A stretch of DNA of 28,231 nt. Origin: RUG754 sp045545455 (GTDB lineage: Bacteria > Bacillota > Clostridia > Peptostreptococcales > Anaerovoracaceae). Under the pieces are notes generated by a model that was given only the letters and a program-made list of their open reading frames with translations, was not told the origin of the DNA and searched no databases. The position numbers and the translations under genes are program-made. The DNA is taken from contig JAZQAY010000076.1 in the NCBI GenBank assembly GCA_045545455.1, positions 1 to 28,231 on the forward strand, read 5' to 3'. This document shows positions 1 to 7,805 of the stretch, piece by piece. Numbering within the stretch: the first letter of the stretch is position 1; the number at the start of each line of letters is the position of its first letter.

Positions 1-78
1 AATCTTTTCATAGTCATTCTCTTTCTTCAGTATTTCAATTGATACATATCTTTCAGTGTTTATATTAAAACTGTTTTT

Positions 79-107
79 ATTATAACACGAAAAAAAATAA
101 TAGTTAA
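79..107 (-). promoter_or_regulatory. Possible promoter reading off the left edge
   Basis: On the minus strand there is TTAACT (102-107), a 17-bp spacer, and a perfect TATAAT (79-84). Downstream, toward the left edge, one frame is open for about 18 codons, so a gene may begin just outside or at the edge of the window. The region is very AT-rich, so a chance match is quite possible. No start codon with a convincing ribosome binding site is visible in positions 1-78, and I see nothing else there. Confidence 0.3.
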
Positions 108-141
108 TTATTATTTAGTTATTATTAAAATGTTTCTAATA

Positions 142-176
142 CAAAAACAGCGTCCCTATAGCAAGAACGCCGTTTT
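142..176 (-). terminator. Rho-independent terminator after the thiolase gene
   Basis: Read on the minus strand, AACGGCGTTC (174-165) pairs with GGACGCTGTT (155-146) in a 10-bp stem with two G-T pairs, followed by a T run. It lies about 30 bp past the thiolase stop and closes the thiolase/CoA-transferase unit. Confidence 0.7.
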
Positions 177-205
177 CGGTTATTAACAATTTGTGCTTGA
201 ATTAT

Positions 206-1417
206 TCAGTTAACTTCAATTAGGAATCCATCTCCCTGAGCAAGGCCTCCGCAAAGGCAGGCAATTCCTTTGCCACCTCCGCGTCTCTTCAATTCATATG
301 CAAGAGTCATAATCAATCTTAGTCCAGTTGCACCCATAGGATGTCCAATTGCAACAGCTCCGCCATTTACGTTTGTAATGTTTCTTAAATGTTCAAGCAT
401 TTCTTCATCTCCATCAGCCAGTATTTTTGTAGACACAAGTGGCATTGCAGCAAATGCTTCGTTTATTTCTAGCAAGTCAATATCATTTAGACCAATATTA
501 TTTCTCTTTAATAGCTTTTGAGTCACGAGTGCAGGAACTGTAGGAATATTCTTGGCTTCCGAGCATGCTCCTGCCCAATCTTTTAAGTAACATATTGGCT
601 CAAGACCATACTCTTTTGCTTTTTCTTCAGTCATTACAAGTACTGCAGAAGCACCGGCATTTAATCCTGGCGCGTTACCGGCAGTAATAGCATCTGTTCC
701 ATAAACTGGCTTTAGTTTAGATAAGGCCTCCGTAGTCGTGTCTGGACGGGGTGATACGTCAGCATCGATAACTGTAGGATTTCCCTTCTTATCATATACA
801 GTATAAGGAACAACCTCATCTTTGAATTTTCCCTCATCAAAAGCCTTTTTATACAGCTGATGCGATCTTACTGACCATGCATCCATCATTTCACGAGTGA
901 TATCATGTTCTTTTGACACTGTATCCGCATCAACTGAAACCGGTCCGAAATCTGGATATATGAAACCCGCAGCCAAGTCATACATTTCTATGCTTCCCAT
1001 TCTCTTTCCCCATCTGAGGCCTTCAACTATATGAGGAATATTTGAAAGGTTCTCTGCTCCTGCAGCTATAGCCACTTCGATTTCCCCTGCCTGTATTTCA
1101 CGGCACGCCCACATAAGAGCAGTCATAGAGGCGCAACAAGCTCTATCTATTGTAACGGACATAGTTTCTGGAGGAAATCCGGCTTTTAAAAGAGCCTGCC
1201 TTACGGGAACGTTTGCGATTCTTGACAATTCAGCATGTTGTGTTGTTCCATAAAAAATGTATTCAACATCTTCCTTGGGAACATTAACTCTTTCAAGAAC
1301 CTTTTCCAGCATTTCTTTTCCCAGAAGATAACTGGGTATTTCTCTCATTAATCCACCAAATTTGTCAAATGGTGTTCTGCATGCAGAACCTATTACTATT
1401 TTTTTTTCAGTATCCAT
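206..1417 (-). CDS. Acetyl-CoA C-acetyltransferase (thiolase)
   Basis: Thiolase of 403 aa, the usual length. It condenses two acetyl-CoA to acetoacetyl-CoA or runs the reverse thiolysis in the cytoplasm. The N-terminal nucleophile is probably Cys94 in DRACCASM, aligned with the NRxCxS motif of the family. The C-terminal half has NVNGGAVAIGHPMGATG with His359, and the second catalytic Cys is Cys389 in CLCGGLAQG. It lies 66 bp downstream of the CoA-transferase in the same direction, so the two are probably co-transcribed from the sigma-54-like promoter at 2851-2866. There are no crotonase, hydroxybutyryl-CoA dehydrogenase or acyl-CoA dehydrogenase genes next to it, so this is not a complete butyrate cluster. 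The pair could work in acetoacetate or short-acid CoA exchange. Exact substrate chain length is not visible. Confidence 0.93.
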   Translation of the reverse strand: MDTEKKIVIGSACRTPFDKFGGLMREIPSYLLGKEMLEKVLERVNVPKEDVEYIFYGTTQHAELSRIANVPVRQALLKAGFPPETMSVTIDRACCASMTALMWACREIQAGEIEVAIAAGAENLSNIPHIVEGLRWGKRMGSIEMYDLAAGFIYPDFGPVSVDADTVSKEHDITREMMDAWSVRSHQLYKKAFDEGKFKDEVVPYTVYDKKGNPTVIDADVSPRPDTTTEALSKLKPVYGTDAITAGNAPGLNAGASAVLVMTEEKAKEYGLEPICYLKDWAGACSEAKNIPTVPALVTQKLLKRNNIGLNDIDLLEINEAFAAMPLVSTKILADGDEEMLEHLRNITNVNGGAVAIGHPMGATGLRLIMTLAYELKRRGGGKGIACLCGGLAQGDGFLIEVN

Positions 1418-1483
1418 GGTCTCTTACCTCTTCCTTATATATTATCCATCTTAATTATCCATCTTAAACCCAGTGTGGTCCTA

Positions 1484-2791
1484 TCAAACCACCTTATGGA
1501 TATTATTCCAATAGGCCTTTTCGAGTTCTTCTCTGAACTGTGGGGCCGCAATTTTGATTAATTCCTTAGCTCTTTCATAGTTTGTTTTTCCCCAAAGATC
1601 TGCAATGCCATATTCGGTGACAACATACATGATATCATATCTAGATGCTGTTACCACTGTACCAGCTGCAATCTCTGGAACAATTGTAGACTTGGTCCCT
1701 TTTGCTGCTGTTGCACTCAAACAAAGAATGGATTTTCCTCCTTCAGACATCATGGCGCCTCTTAAAAAATCTACCTGCCCTCCTACTCCAGAAAATTCTT
1801 TTCTGCCGATCATTTCAGAATTTGACTGCCCAAACAAATCGATTTCAATTGCTGAATTAATAGCTACCATATTCTTATGCTGAGCTATAACTGCAGGATT
1901 TAGAACATATGAGGATTTTCTTGTTACAAAGTCATCATTATGATTTATAAAATCATAGAATTCCTTTGTTCCTCCAAGAAGTGTACATACAACTTTCCCA
2001 GCATTGATAGTCTTCCTCGAGTTGTCAATTACGCCTGCCTGCATAAGCTTCATGATTCCGGTAGAGCCTAATTCTGTATGGATACCAAGATGCTTATGAT
2101 TGGAAAGAAGTGATAAAACCGTATCCGGAATGGAACCTACACCAATTTGAATTGTATCTCCATCATTAATTATCTGTGCACAGTTTTCGGCTATTCTTTC
2201 AACGACATCAGACACTTCACCACCAAACGGAATTTCTTTTAAATCTGTATCTTCTTCTATAAAGTAATCGATCTTATCACAAGGTATTACCGCATCACCA
2301 TTTAACCATGGCATGTTATTATTAACCTGTGCAATAACTATAGGACATACATCAACCATATGCCTCGTGAAATCTACAGACACCCCCATAGAAACATAGC
2401 CCTCTTCATTTGGTGGGGTTACTTGAGTAAACAGAATTCTAGGTTTCATTGCTTCGAATCCTCTTTCCATCTGTGAAAAGTGGATCGACATATAGTCAGC
2501 TCTTCCTTCCCACTGTGCGTTTCTTGTTGTAGCAGTATTGAACACTGATATCTGCTTGAAATGCCCTTCATACTGCGGGTCACAGTGAAGAGTAGATTCA
2601 AGGTTATAACCAGTAAGAAATCTGACATTATTTAACTCATCAGCTCTTTTCATTAGTTCTGGCCCAAAGATGGGTGAACGTCCATGTCCATGTCCATCCA
2701 TGATTAAATCGCCAGATTTCACAATTTTCATTGCTTCTTCTACTGATACAATGTGGTCTTTATAGTATTGAAGTAATTCTTTTGCCCCCAT
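1484..2791 (-). CDS. Acetyl-CoA hydrolase/transferase family CoA-transferase
   Basis: Family I CoA-transferase of the cat1/4-hydroxybutyrate/butyryl-CoA:acetate type, 435 aa, close to the usual length. These enzymes move CoA between acyl-CoA and acetate by a glutamyl-CoA intermediate. The catalytic Glu is probably Glu240 in HTELGSTG, preceded by the glycine-rich IGVGSIPD stretch (216-223). The C-terminal part has the family motif GGQVDFLRGAMMSEGG. The ATG at 2791 has AGGAGG 11 bp upstream (2803-2808). It is first in a two-gene unit with the thiolase. A sigma-54 promoter and two enhancer sites lie upstream, which suggests induction by a specific substrate through an enhancer-binding protein that is not in this window. 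Whether the acyl donor is butyryl-, 4-hydroxybutyryl- or acetoacetyl-CoA cannot be told. Confidence 0.9.
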   Translation of the reverse strand: MGAKELLQYYKDHIVSVEEAMKIVKSGDLIMDGHGHGRSPIFGPELMKRADELNNVRFLTGYNLESTLHCDPQYEGHFKQISVFNTATTRNAQWEGRADYMSIHFSQMERGFEAMKPRILFTQVTPPNEEGYVSMGVSVDFTRHMVDVCPIVIAQVNNNMPWLNGDAVIPCDKIDYFIEEDTDLKEIPFGGEVSDVVERIAENCAQIINDGDTIQIGVGSIPDTVLSLLSNHKHLGIHTELGSTGIMKLMQAGVIDNSRKTINAGKVVCTLLGGTKEFYDFINHNDDFVTRKSSYVLNPAVIAQHKNMVAINSAIEIDLFGQSNSEMIGRKEFSGVGGQVDFLRGAMMSEGGKSILCLSATAAKGTKSTIVPEIAAGTVVTASRYDIMYVVTEYGIADLWGKTNYERAKELIKIAAPQFREELEKAYWNNIHKVV

Positions 2792-2850
2792 AATGTATTA
2801 TTCCTCCTATAATCATTTTTTAAAAACTATTATTAGTTGTACATATTACG

Positions 2851-2866
2851 AGCAATTAATGTGCCA
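2851..2866 (-). promoter_or_regulatory. Sigma-54 (RpoN) type -24/-12 promoter
   Basis: On the minus strand TGGCAC (2866-2861), five bases, then TTGCT (2855-2851). This equals the sigma-54 consensus TGGCAC-N5-TTGCW with the invariant GG and GC at the right spacing. It sits about 60 bp upstream of the CoA-transferase start, leaving a leader of roughly 45 bases. No equally good TTGACA/TATAAT pair was seen in this gap. Confidence 0.72.
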
Positions 2867-2901
2867 ATAGAAATTGGGCAAATAGCACTGATTAATGGTT
2901 T

Positions 2902-2923
2902 ATATGTTGGCATTTCAACATAT
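2902..2923. promoter_or_regulatory. Upstream activator site 1 (inverted repeat)
   Basis: Perfect inverted repeat ATATGTTG-N6-CAACATAT, containing TGT-N10-ACA, the spacing known for Fis-type helix-turn-helix domains of sigma-54 activators such as NifA. It is centred about 50 bp upstream of the -24/-12 element. Confidence 0.6.
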
Positions 2924-2925
2924 TG

Positions 2926-2943
2926 TTGTTTGAATGTAAACAA
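2926..2943. promoter_or_regulatory. Upstream activator site 2 (inverted repeat)
   Basis: Inverted repeat TTGTTT-N6-AAACAA that shares TGTT-N8-AACA (TGT-N10-ACA) with site 1. Its centre is exactly 22 bp from that of site 1, about two helical turns, so two activator dimers could bind the same DNA face. Confidence 0.55.
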
Positions 2944-2961
2944 GCTTTTGATATTTAAACA

Positions 2962-2998
2962 ATAAAAAAAGCAGGGGATATATCTAATATGCCCCGCT
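2962..2998 (-). terminator. Rho-independent terminator of the five-gene operon
   Basis: Read on the minus strand, AGCGGGG pairs with CCCCTGCT (one G-T pair) around an AT-rich loop that can pair further, and is followed by TTTTTTTATT. It lies about 20 bp past the DUF1847 stop and separates that operon from the activator sites of the next unit. Confidence 0.8.
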
Positions 2999-3018
2999 CC
3001 ATGATTATAAATTAATTA

Positions 3019-3668
3019 TCATTTCTTCATTTCTGCGATCTTCTCTCTCCTTTCCACGTAGTGGAAGAGTTTTTTGCGGTAAGATCCGGCGTTGTAGATG
3101 GCCGCGAGCGGATTATGTCCTAAGACGCGGTCCTTGGCTGCAAGCACAGTTACGGGAGCCTTCGAGTGCCTTATGAATAGCGAATCGTGGCCGACGCAGA
3201 GGCCGACGATGACGTTCAGTTCGCAGCCCGCAGCGTCCAGCTTTTCTGCCTGCCCGGCCGGGTTGCACATGCGCTCGCCTTCTCTTGAGCAGTCTACGTA
3301 GTCGCACTGCTCCACGCCCATCCTGCTCTTCTCGACGCTTCCGTTCTTGCAGTCGATGGAATCCACCTGGAATCCGTTGGCTCTGAGTATATCCACGAAT
3401 ACCTTCGCCTCGGCCATCAGACCTCCGCAGAAGCCTACGCCGATGTGATGGTATCCCATCTGAAGAGCGAATTCCATTATTTCCTCCACTCTTGTGAGCA
3501 GGCTGTAATAGCGTCCTTCGACTATCGCGGCAGCCTGAGCGATCTTTTTGTCTTCTTCATTGTATCTGCCAAGCTCTGTCTCAGCCGATCCCCCCTCTCG
3601 TAGGGCAAAAAGCCGGCGCCTCAGTTACATCGCCTTTCTGGCAGAATTCATTTTTGCAGTGTGAACAT
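3019..3668 (-). pseudogene. DUF1847 family metal-binding protein, 5' end frameshifted
   Basis: The longest intact frame (156 aa, ATG at 3489) matches the body of the DUF1847 family, with VGFCGGL, VGLCVGHDS, KAPVTVL and KDRVLGHNP. The upstream DNA also codes for family-like sequence but in other frames. After a good GAGGAGG site and ATG at 3668, the next frame reads CSHCKNEFCQKG...EAPAFCPTR, a Cys-rich start (CxxCxxxxC) expected of this family. That frame is lost at a run of six G (complement of 3590-3595). One G fewer would continue as GGSAETELGRYNEEDKK straight into the intact part. Two shifts (one near the ATG, one in the G run) are needed for a protein of about 216 aa. It is last in the operon, 10 bp after the S9 peptidase stop. 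Either a decaying gene, an error in the sequence, or slippage in the G run. The function of the family is unknown to me. Confidence 0.8.
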
Positions 3669-3678
3669 GGTTTCCTCC

Positions 3679-5661
3679 TCAGTCCTTTTCCTTTCTGTGT
3701 CCGTCGAACCAGCCTGTTATCTCTTTGAGTCTTTTAAGTCTGTGCACGGGTTTACCGCTTCTTGACAGTTCGTGGTTCTCTCCTCTGAAGGTCACCATTT
3801 TAGCTTCCACGCCGTGGGCTATGAGAGAACTGAACATCTGATATCCCTGATCAATGGGGCATCTGTAATCTTCAAAGGAATGTATGAAGAGTGTCGGTGT
3901 CTTAGCTTTATCAGCATATTTCATCGGGCTGTGGAACCAGAGTTTTTCAGGATCGTTCCATGGATCCGAGAGGTTCTGATCCTTTGTGAAGTTTACTCCG
4001 ATGTCGGACACTCCGTACATGGAGAACCAGTTGGATATGGATCTCTGGCTTGCGCAGGCTCTGAAGCGGTCTGTGTGACCTATGATCCAGTTTGTCATGA
4101 AGCCGCCGTAGGATCCTCCCGTCTCGAAGAAATTGTCCTTATCCATAGCGGAGTATGCCTCAAGCGCAGCGTCGCTGAATGCCATTATATCCTCGTAGTC
4201 GATGGTGCCGTACTTTCCGAGGATATTCATGAAGTCTCCCCTTCCGTCGGATCCTGTGGGATTGCAGAATATTACAAAATATCCCTTTCCTGCCCAGTAC
4301 TGCATCTCATGGTAGAAGACCTCTCCGTAGACCGTCTTGGGTCCTCCGTGTATGTCGATTATTACGGGATACTTCCTTGAAGGATCGTAGTCCATAGGCT
4401 TCAGAACGAAGCCATGGACGTCATATCCGTCTCTCTTCACGTTCAGCTTTTCGGGCTGAGCTACGTATTTTCCTCTGAGCACTCCGTCGTTGAATCTGCT
4501 GAGCTTCTTTCCCTTAAGGTCATATACTTCCTGACCCTTCATATCATAGAGGGCGATCATCATGGCCTTGTCGCCGGATATGTCGAAGCAGTCCACCGAG
4601 CCCGGACGATCTGTCAGCTGGGTGATCTTCCCATCCTCCAGCTTGAAGAGATATGCTCCGTCAAACCTGGTGCTTATGAAATACAAAGTATCTCCAACCA
4701 TTTTGGCTGCTCTTCCGCCGCCGTACCTTATATCCGACCCTACTGAAGTTCCTATGGATTCGCCGTGCTTTGCCAGAAGTTCGAGTTTGCCCGTCTCATA
4801 GTCCAGTTTATAGAAGTCGCTGTCTGTGTTGAGACCGTTATGCTCGTCCGCAGCCACTACGCAGATAAAGCTTTCCCCAAGATCGAAGCCGTTGATCTCG
4901 AAGTCTTCCCTGCTCTCAAGGAGCACTTCAGCTTCACCGCCCGAAAGATCCAGCTTTTTCAGGCAGGACTCCCCTGTCATTGGAAGAAGCGGTTTAACTG
5001 GGCTTGAGATATAGTAGAGGACCTTCTTACCCTTATCTTCCCTTACCATCTGAATGTTTTCATTGAGATCGGTCAGGCGCTTCAAAGTCTTTTTTCTGTG
5101 GTCATAGAGGAACAGTGATTCATACGCTCCCTTGGTATAAGTTCCGCCGTTCCACCACCAGGGTACCTGCGCGATCTCCTCATAGTCAGCGTTCTCCTTC
5201 ATGTGTTTTTTGAAGGAAGCCACGTATTTTTTATCTGCTTTATACAGTTCCTCAAAGCCCGGGAAAGTGCTTCCCTTGAGCACCAGGTCTCCGTTACCGA
5301 GAGGAATGACTTTGCTTACGGGAATGGGAAATGAATACCTGAGTTCAGCTTCTCCGCCGTCAAGTCTTATGGTGTACCAGCGGCTCGTCAGGTCCTGCTC
5401 CTTCTCCCCTTCGCTCTTCTCCTCGCGGTTTCCCGGAAACATTATCGTATTCTCATCGAGATACTGAAAACTGCGTTCCTTTCCGCCTGAAGTGAGCTTG
5501 GAAAACTTTCCGTCTCTGTAAACATAAAAATATGACTTATATCCGTTTGCCTTTCTGTCAGCCGCTGTAACTGTCAGGCAGGCGCTTCCTCCCTCAGGTG
5601 AAAGCGTTATTTCAGACAGATATCTGAACTTGAGTACATCGTCTATTTCGATAGGTCTCAT
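3679..5661 (-). CDS. S9 family (prolyl oligopeptidase/acylaminoacyl type) serine peptidase
   Basis: Cytoplasmic S9 peptidase of 660 aa, normal length for the acylaminoacyl-peptidase/DPP-IV-like branch that cuts short peptides. Residues about 1-390 look like a beta-propeller (repeated blades such as SDIRYGGGRAAKMVGDTLYFIS). Residues about 410-655 are the alpha/beta-hydrolase domain with HGGPKTVYGE (oxyanion region) and the nucleophile Ser517 in GGSYGG. The probable partners are Asp598 in HSFEDYRC and His630 in GENHELS. No signal peptide. The ATG at 5661 has AAGGAG about 11 bp upstream, and the gene starts 8 bp after the metallo-hydrolase stop, fourth in a five-gene operon. All three catalytic residues are present, so it should be active. 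Substrate unknown. Confidence 0.92.
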   Translation of the reverse strand: MRPIEIDDVLKFRYLSEITLSPEGGSACLTVTAADRKANGYKSYFYVYRDGKFSKLTSGGKERSFQYLDENTIMFPGNREEKSEGEKEQDLTSRWYTIRLDGGEAELRYSFPIPVSKVIPLGNGDLVLKGSTFPGFEELYKADKKYVASFKKHMKENADYEEIAQVPWWWNGGTYTKGAYESLFLYDHRKKTLKRLTDLNENIQMVREDKGKKVLYYISSPVKPLLPMTGESCLKKLDLSGGEAEVLLESREDFEINGFDLGESFICVVAADEHNGLNTDSDFYKLDYETGKLELLAKHGESIGTSVGSDIRYGGGRAAKMVGDTLYFISTRFDGAYLFKLEDGKITQLTDRPGSVDCFDISGDKAMMIALYDMKGQEVYDLKGKKLSRFNDGVLRGKYVAQPEKLNVKRDGYDVHGFVLKPMDYDPSRKYPVIIDIHGGPKTVYGEVFYHEMQYWAGKGYFVIFCNPTGSDGRGDFMNILGKYGTIDYEDIMAFSDAALEAYSAMDKDNFFETGGSYGGFMTNWIIGHTDRFRACASQRSISNWFSMYGVSDIGVNFTKDQNLSDPWNDPEKLWFHSPMKYADKAKTPTLFIHSFEDYRCPIDQGYQMFSSLIAHGVEAKMVTFRGENHELSRSGKPVHRLKRLKEITGWFDGHRKEKD

Positions 5662-5669
5662 TATTCTCT

Positions 5670-6587
5670 TTACTCCTTATACACTATGCTGAATCCATCA
5701 AACTGATACTGCTTCATGGTGACGGGGTCTTCATAATATCCGTATTTTTCGTCTCTTAAGGGCTCGCCCTTGGCTGTACCGTCCTTAACGGCTGTCAGAG
5801 CATCGCGTATCACGCCGATGCAGTCAGGCGGCATGATGAAGTCGTTGTGGGACGTGTATACAGCGCTTATCTCCGGGAACTTCGCCTCCACCTTGTTAAG
5901 CGACTCGATGTACTGACCGATATCCGATCTTCCCATGATGTCACTTGAGAACTGCACGTATATTGCTCCAAGATAGTTCATGTCTCCGGAGCAGAGGATC
6001 TTTTCCTTTCTGTCGAAGAGCATGAGATGGTCCTCCAGATGTCCGGGAGTGTATATGAGTTCCACTTCTCTTCCTCCGAGATCGAACACGTGCCCGTCTT
6101 CCACAGGAACGGCATTAAAGGGACGCACGCAGTACTCTTCAGGCACGAAGCCTTCGGGATAACCGAACAAAAACATGTCCTCGTCAGCCTGATTTGCCAG
6201 AGGCTCATGGGGGCAGCCGGTCTCAGCCTGCTTTAAAGCATGAGGTTCATCTGCCACCAGAACTTCAGGAAACCTCCAGTTGTTTCCGGTGTGATCAAAA
6301 TGCCTGTGACAATTGACTATTGTGAGTTCACCGGGCCACAGTTCTCTTACCAGCGGCTCGATGTTGCAGATACCCATTCCGGTATCCAGCATGAGCGCTC
6401 TGTCTTCGCCTTTGATGATGAAGACGTTCACCTCCTGCAGGTGCTGCGGTTCGCAGATAGCAGTTATATCTCCGGGTAATTCATAGCACTCGTACCAGCC
6501 GTTACAGTCATTTCTGACTTCAAGTTTCTTATACCTGGCATAATAGGGACGCGGTTCCGGTCCTTTCCACTTGGTATATTCTGCCAT
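5670..6587 (-). CDS. Metallo-beta-lactamase-fold hydrolase
   Basis: MBL-fold protein of 305 aa with the full two-metal ligand set: HRHFDH (His94, His96, Asp98, His99), His183 in TPGHLEDH, Asp202 in CSGDMN and His247 in TSHNDF. Members hydrolyse thioesters, lactones, phosphodiesters and more, so the substrate cannot be read off. Two starts are possible: ATG at 6599 with GAGGAG four bases before it, or ATG at 6587 with GGAGG five bases before it. I chose the second for its better site; the first would add MEET. The coding region begins within a few bases of the preceding phosphatase-like gene's stop, so translation is probably coupled. Third gene of the 7715-3019 operon. Confidence 0.87.
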   Translation of the reverse strand: MAEYTKWKGPEPRPYYARYKKLEVRNDCNGWYECYELPGDITAICEPQHLQEVNVFIIKGEDRALMLDTGMGICNIEPLVRELWPGELTIVNCHRHFDHTGNNWRFPEVLVADEPHALKQAETGCPHEPLANQADEDMFLFGYPEGFVPEEYCVRPFNAVPVEDGHVFDLGGREVELIYTPGHLEDHLMLFDRKEKILCSGDMNYLGAIYVQFSSDIMGRSDIGQYIESLNKVEAKFPEISAVYTSHNDFIMPPDCIGVIRDALTAVKDGTAKGEPLRDEKYGYYEDPVTMKQYQFDGFSIVYKE

Positions 6588-6600
6588 AGTTTCCTCCATT

Positions 6601-7065
6601 TTACTCCTCTGTCATCCTGTCTATCCAGACGGTCTCCAGAGTCTCATATACGTGTTCGTTAGGATGACCTGTATCGAAATACGAGGAATTATCTCCTCCC
6701 AGCATCCTTACCGCAAAGGCACCCACTGCCCTGGATCTGGATTCTCCGCCGTAGCAGTGCACCAGAAGCGTTTCAGCATCACGGTTTTCCCTTATGAAAT
6801 CTATTATTTCGTTGGCCTGGACTTCGCTGAAAAGGCAGGCTCCATCCACCGGCCTGACGATGTCATCGAAATACAGAGTCAGCACGTCCTTGCAGAATTC
6901 GTTTCTTTTGAATATAAAGCCGAAACCTCCGGAATGCGTGTCCTGAATGGATATTACGGCATAAGTATCCTTGCGTTTTCCAAACTCCTTCTGTCCGGCA
7001 GGATAATAGTGATCCATTACGTAGTCGAAAGCATCATAGACCGATCTGACAATTACTCTCTTCAT
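6601..7065 (-). CDS. Tyrosine-phosphatase-like (Cys-x5-Arg P-loop) protein
   Basis: Small cytoplasmic protein of 154 aa. VHCYGGESRSRA (His103, Cys104, Arg110) has the HCx5R(S/T) phosphate-binding loop of cysteine-based protein tyrosine and dual-specificity phosphatases. Asp67 and Asp68 in YFDDI lie about where the general-acid aspartate loop would be. The loop sequence SRSRA is typical of small bacterial members that hydrolyse phosphotyrosine, phosphoserine or non-protein phosphates. It is second in the operon, 17 bp after the LUD gene, with AAAGG in front of the ATG. Target unknown. A substrate-binding P-loop without catalysis is also possible. Confidence 0.75.
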   Translation of the reverse strand: MKRVIVRSVYDAFDYVMDHYYPAGQKEFGKRKDTYAVISIQDTHSGGFGFIFKRNEFCKDVLTLYFDDIVRPVDGACLFSEVQANEIIDFIRENRDAETLLVHCYGGESRSRAVGAFAVRMLGGDNSSYFDTGHPNEHVYETLETVWIDRMTEE

Positions 7066-7082
7066 AGCATTTTACCTTTTAA

Positions 7083-7715
7083 TCAGAAACCGAGGACGTC
7101 GTTTACCAGAATAACGTGGATCCTGTCAGTGTGTCTGGAGTATCTGGTGATCAGGAAGTTGCAGCAGATAGTATCAGCTGACTTGCAGTCAGCACATGCA
7201 CCCGTGAGCGCACATGGGGTCGTTATTCCGAATCTTTGGGCATTTATGGGAGCTGCCACGTTTCTTGCCCTCTTCATGGCGCCGTCCACGTCGGAGCACA
7301 CCTTGTTCATGCCGACGATCATCACCACTTTCTTAGGTCCGTGTGCTATGGCGGATACCCTGTTGGAGTTTCCATCGATGTTTACAAGTATGCCGTCCTC
7401 AGTCATGGCATTGGTACTCGAAAGGAAGACGTCCGCATCATAAGCAAGAAGTGCCGCCTGCCTCTTATCCTCATAGTCATCGCGGTCTATGAAATTGTAG
7501 TTTCCTTCCTTAAGGACTTTGACCAATCCTATCTCGTGGGCACTCATAGCACCTCCCATTGTCACGGTGCTGCCTTCAGGTATCAGCTCGAGAGCAAGCT
7601 TCAAAGCCTCCTCCTTATCCTTTGCATAATATCCTGTCATATTTCTGGACTTTAAGCCCTTGATAACCTTCTGAGCAAGAAGGTCATTTCTCATCGTTAT
7701 AAATTTTCCGGCCAT
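7083..7715 (-). CDS. LUD-domain lactate utilization protein (LutC/YkgG-like, DUF162)
   Basis: LUD-domain protein of 210 aa, the length of stand-alone members. Family features are the segment GSTVTMGGAMSAHEIG, then DADVFLSSTNAMTEDG and GPKKVVMIVGMNKV, which form the Rossmann-like nucleotide- or cofactor-binding core. A Cys group near the C-terminus (CALTGACADCKSADTICC) is common in clostridial members and could bind metal. LutC works with LutA and LutB in lactate oxidation, but neither is here, so the lactate link is only by family name. First gene of the five-gene operon, with AGGAG eight bases before the ATG and a promoter at 7749-7778. Confidence 0.87.
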   Translation of the reverse strand: MAGKFITMRNDLLAQKVIKGLKSRNMTGYYAKDKEEALKLALELIPEGSTVTMGGAMSAHEIGLVKVLKEGNYNFIDRDDYEDKRQAALLAYDADVFLSSTNAMTEDGILVNIDGNSNRVSAIAHGPKKVVMIVGMNKVCSDVDGAMKRARNVAAPINAQRFGITTPCALTGACADCKSADTICCNFLITRYSRHTDRIHVILVNDVLGF

Positions 7716-7727
7716 TCTATTTCTCCT

Positions 7728-7756
7728 TTGCTAATAGTGTTATTTTATATTATAAT
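7728..7756 (+). promoter_or_regulatory. Promoter of the aspartate kinase gene
   Basis: TTGCTA (7728-7733), 17-bp spacer, TATAAT (7751-7756). Transcription should start near 7763, leaving a leader of about 43 bases, too short for a lysine riboswitch or an attenuator. Confidence 0.6.
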
Positions 7757-7778
7757 ACGTCTGTGCATATAATTCCAA
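7749..7778 (-). promoter_or_regulatory. Promoter of the LUD-phosphatase-MBL-S9-DUF1847 operon
   Basis: On the minus strand TTGGAA (7778-7773), 18-bp spacer, TATAAT (7754-7749). Its -10 overlaps the -10 of the rightward aspartate kinase promoter, so the two directions probably compete for polymerase. Confidence 0.5.
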
Positions 7779-7805
7779 TATTTTCGATTTTTTGAGAGAA
7801 CTGCC

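Noticed and set aside
3772..4380. Plus-strand frame of 202 aa opposite the S9 peptidase
   Set aside because: It lies fully antisense to the catalytic domain, which has all family motifs, and has no start signal.
7757..7805. Lysine riboswitch before aspartate kinase
   Set aside because: The leader is only about 43 bases, too short, and no conserved riboswitch pairing is seen.
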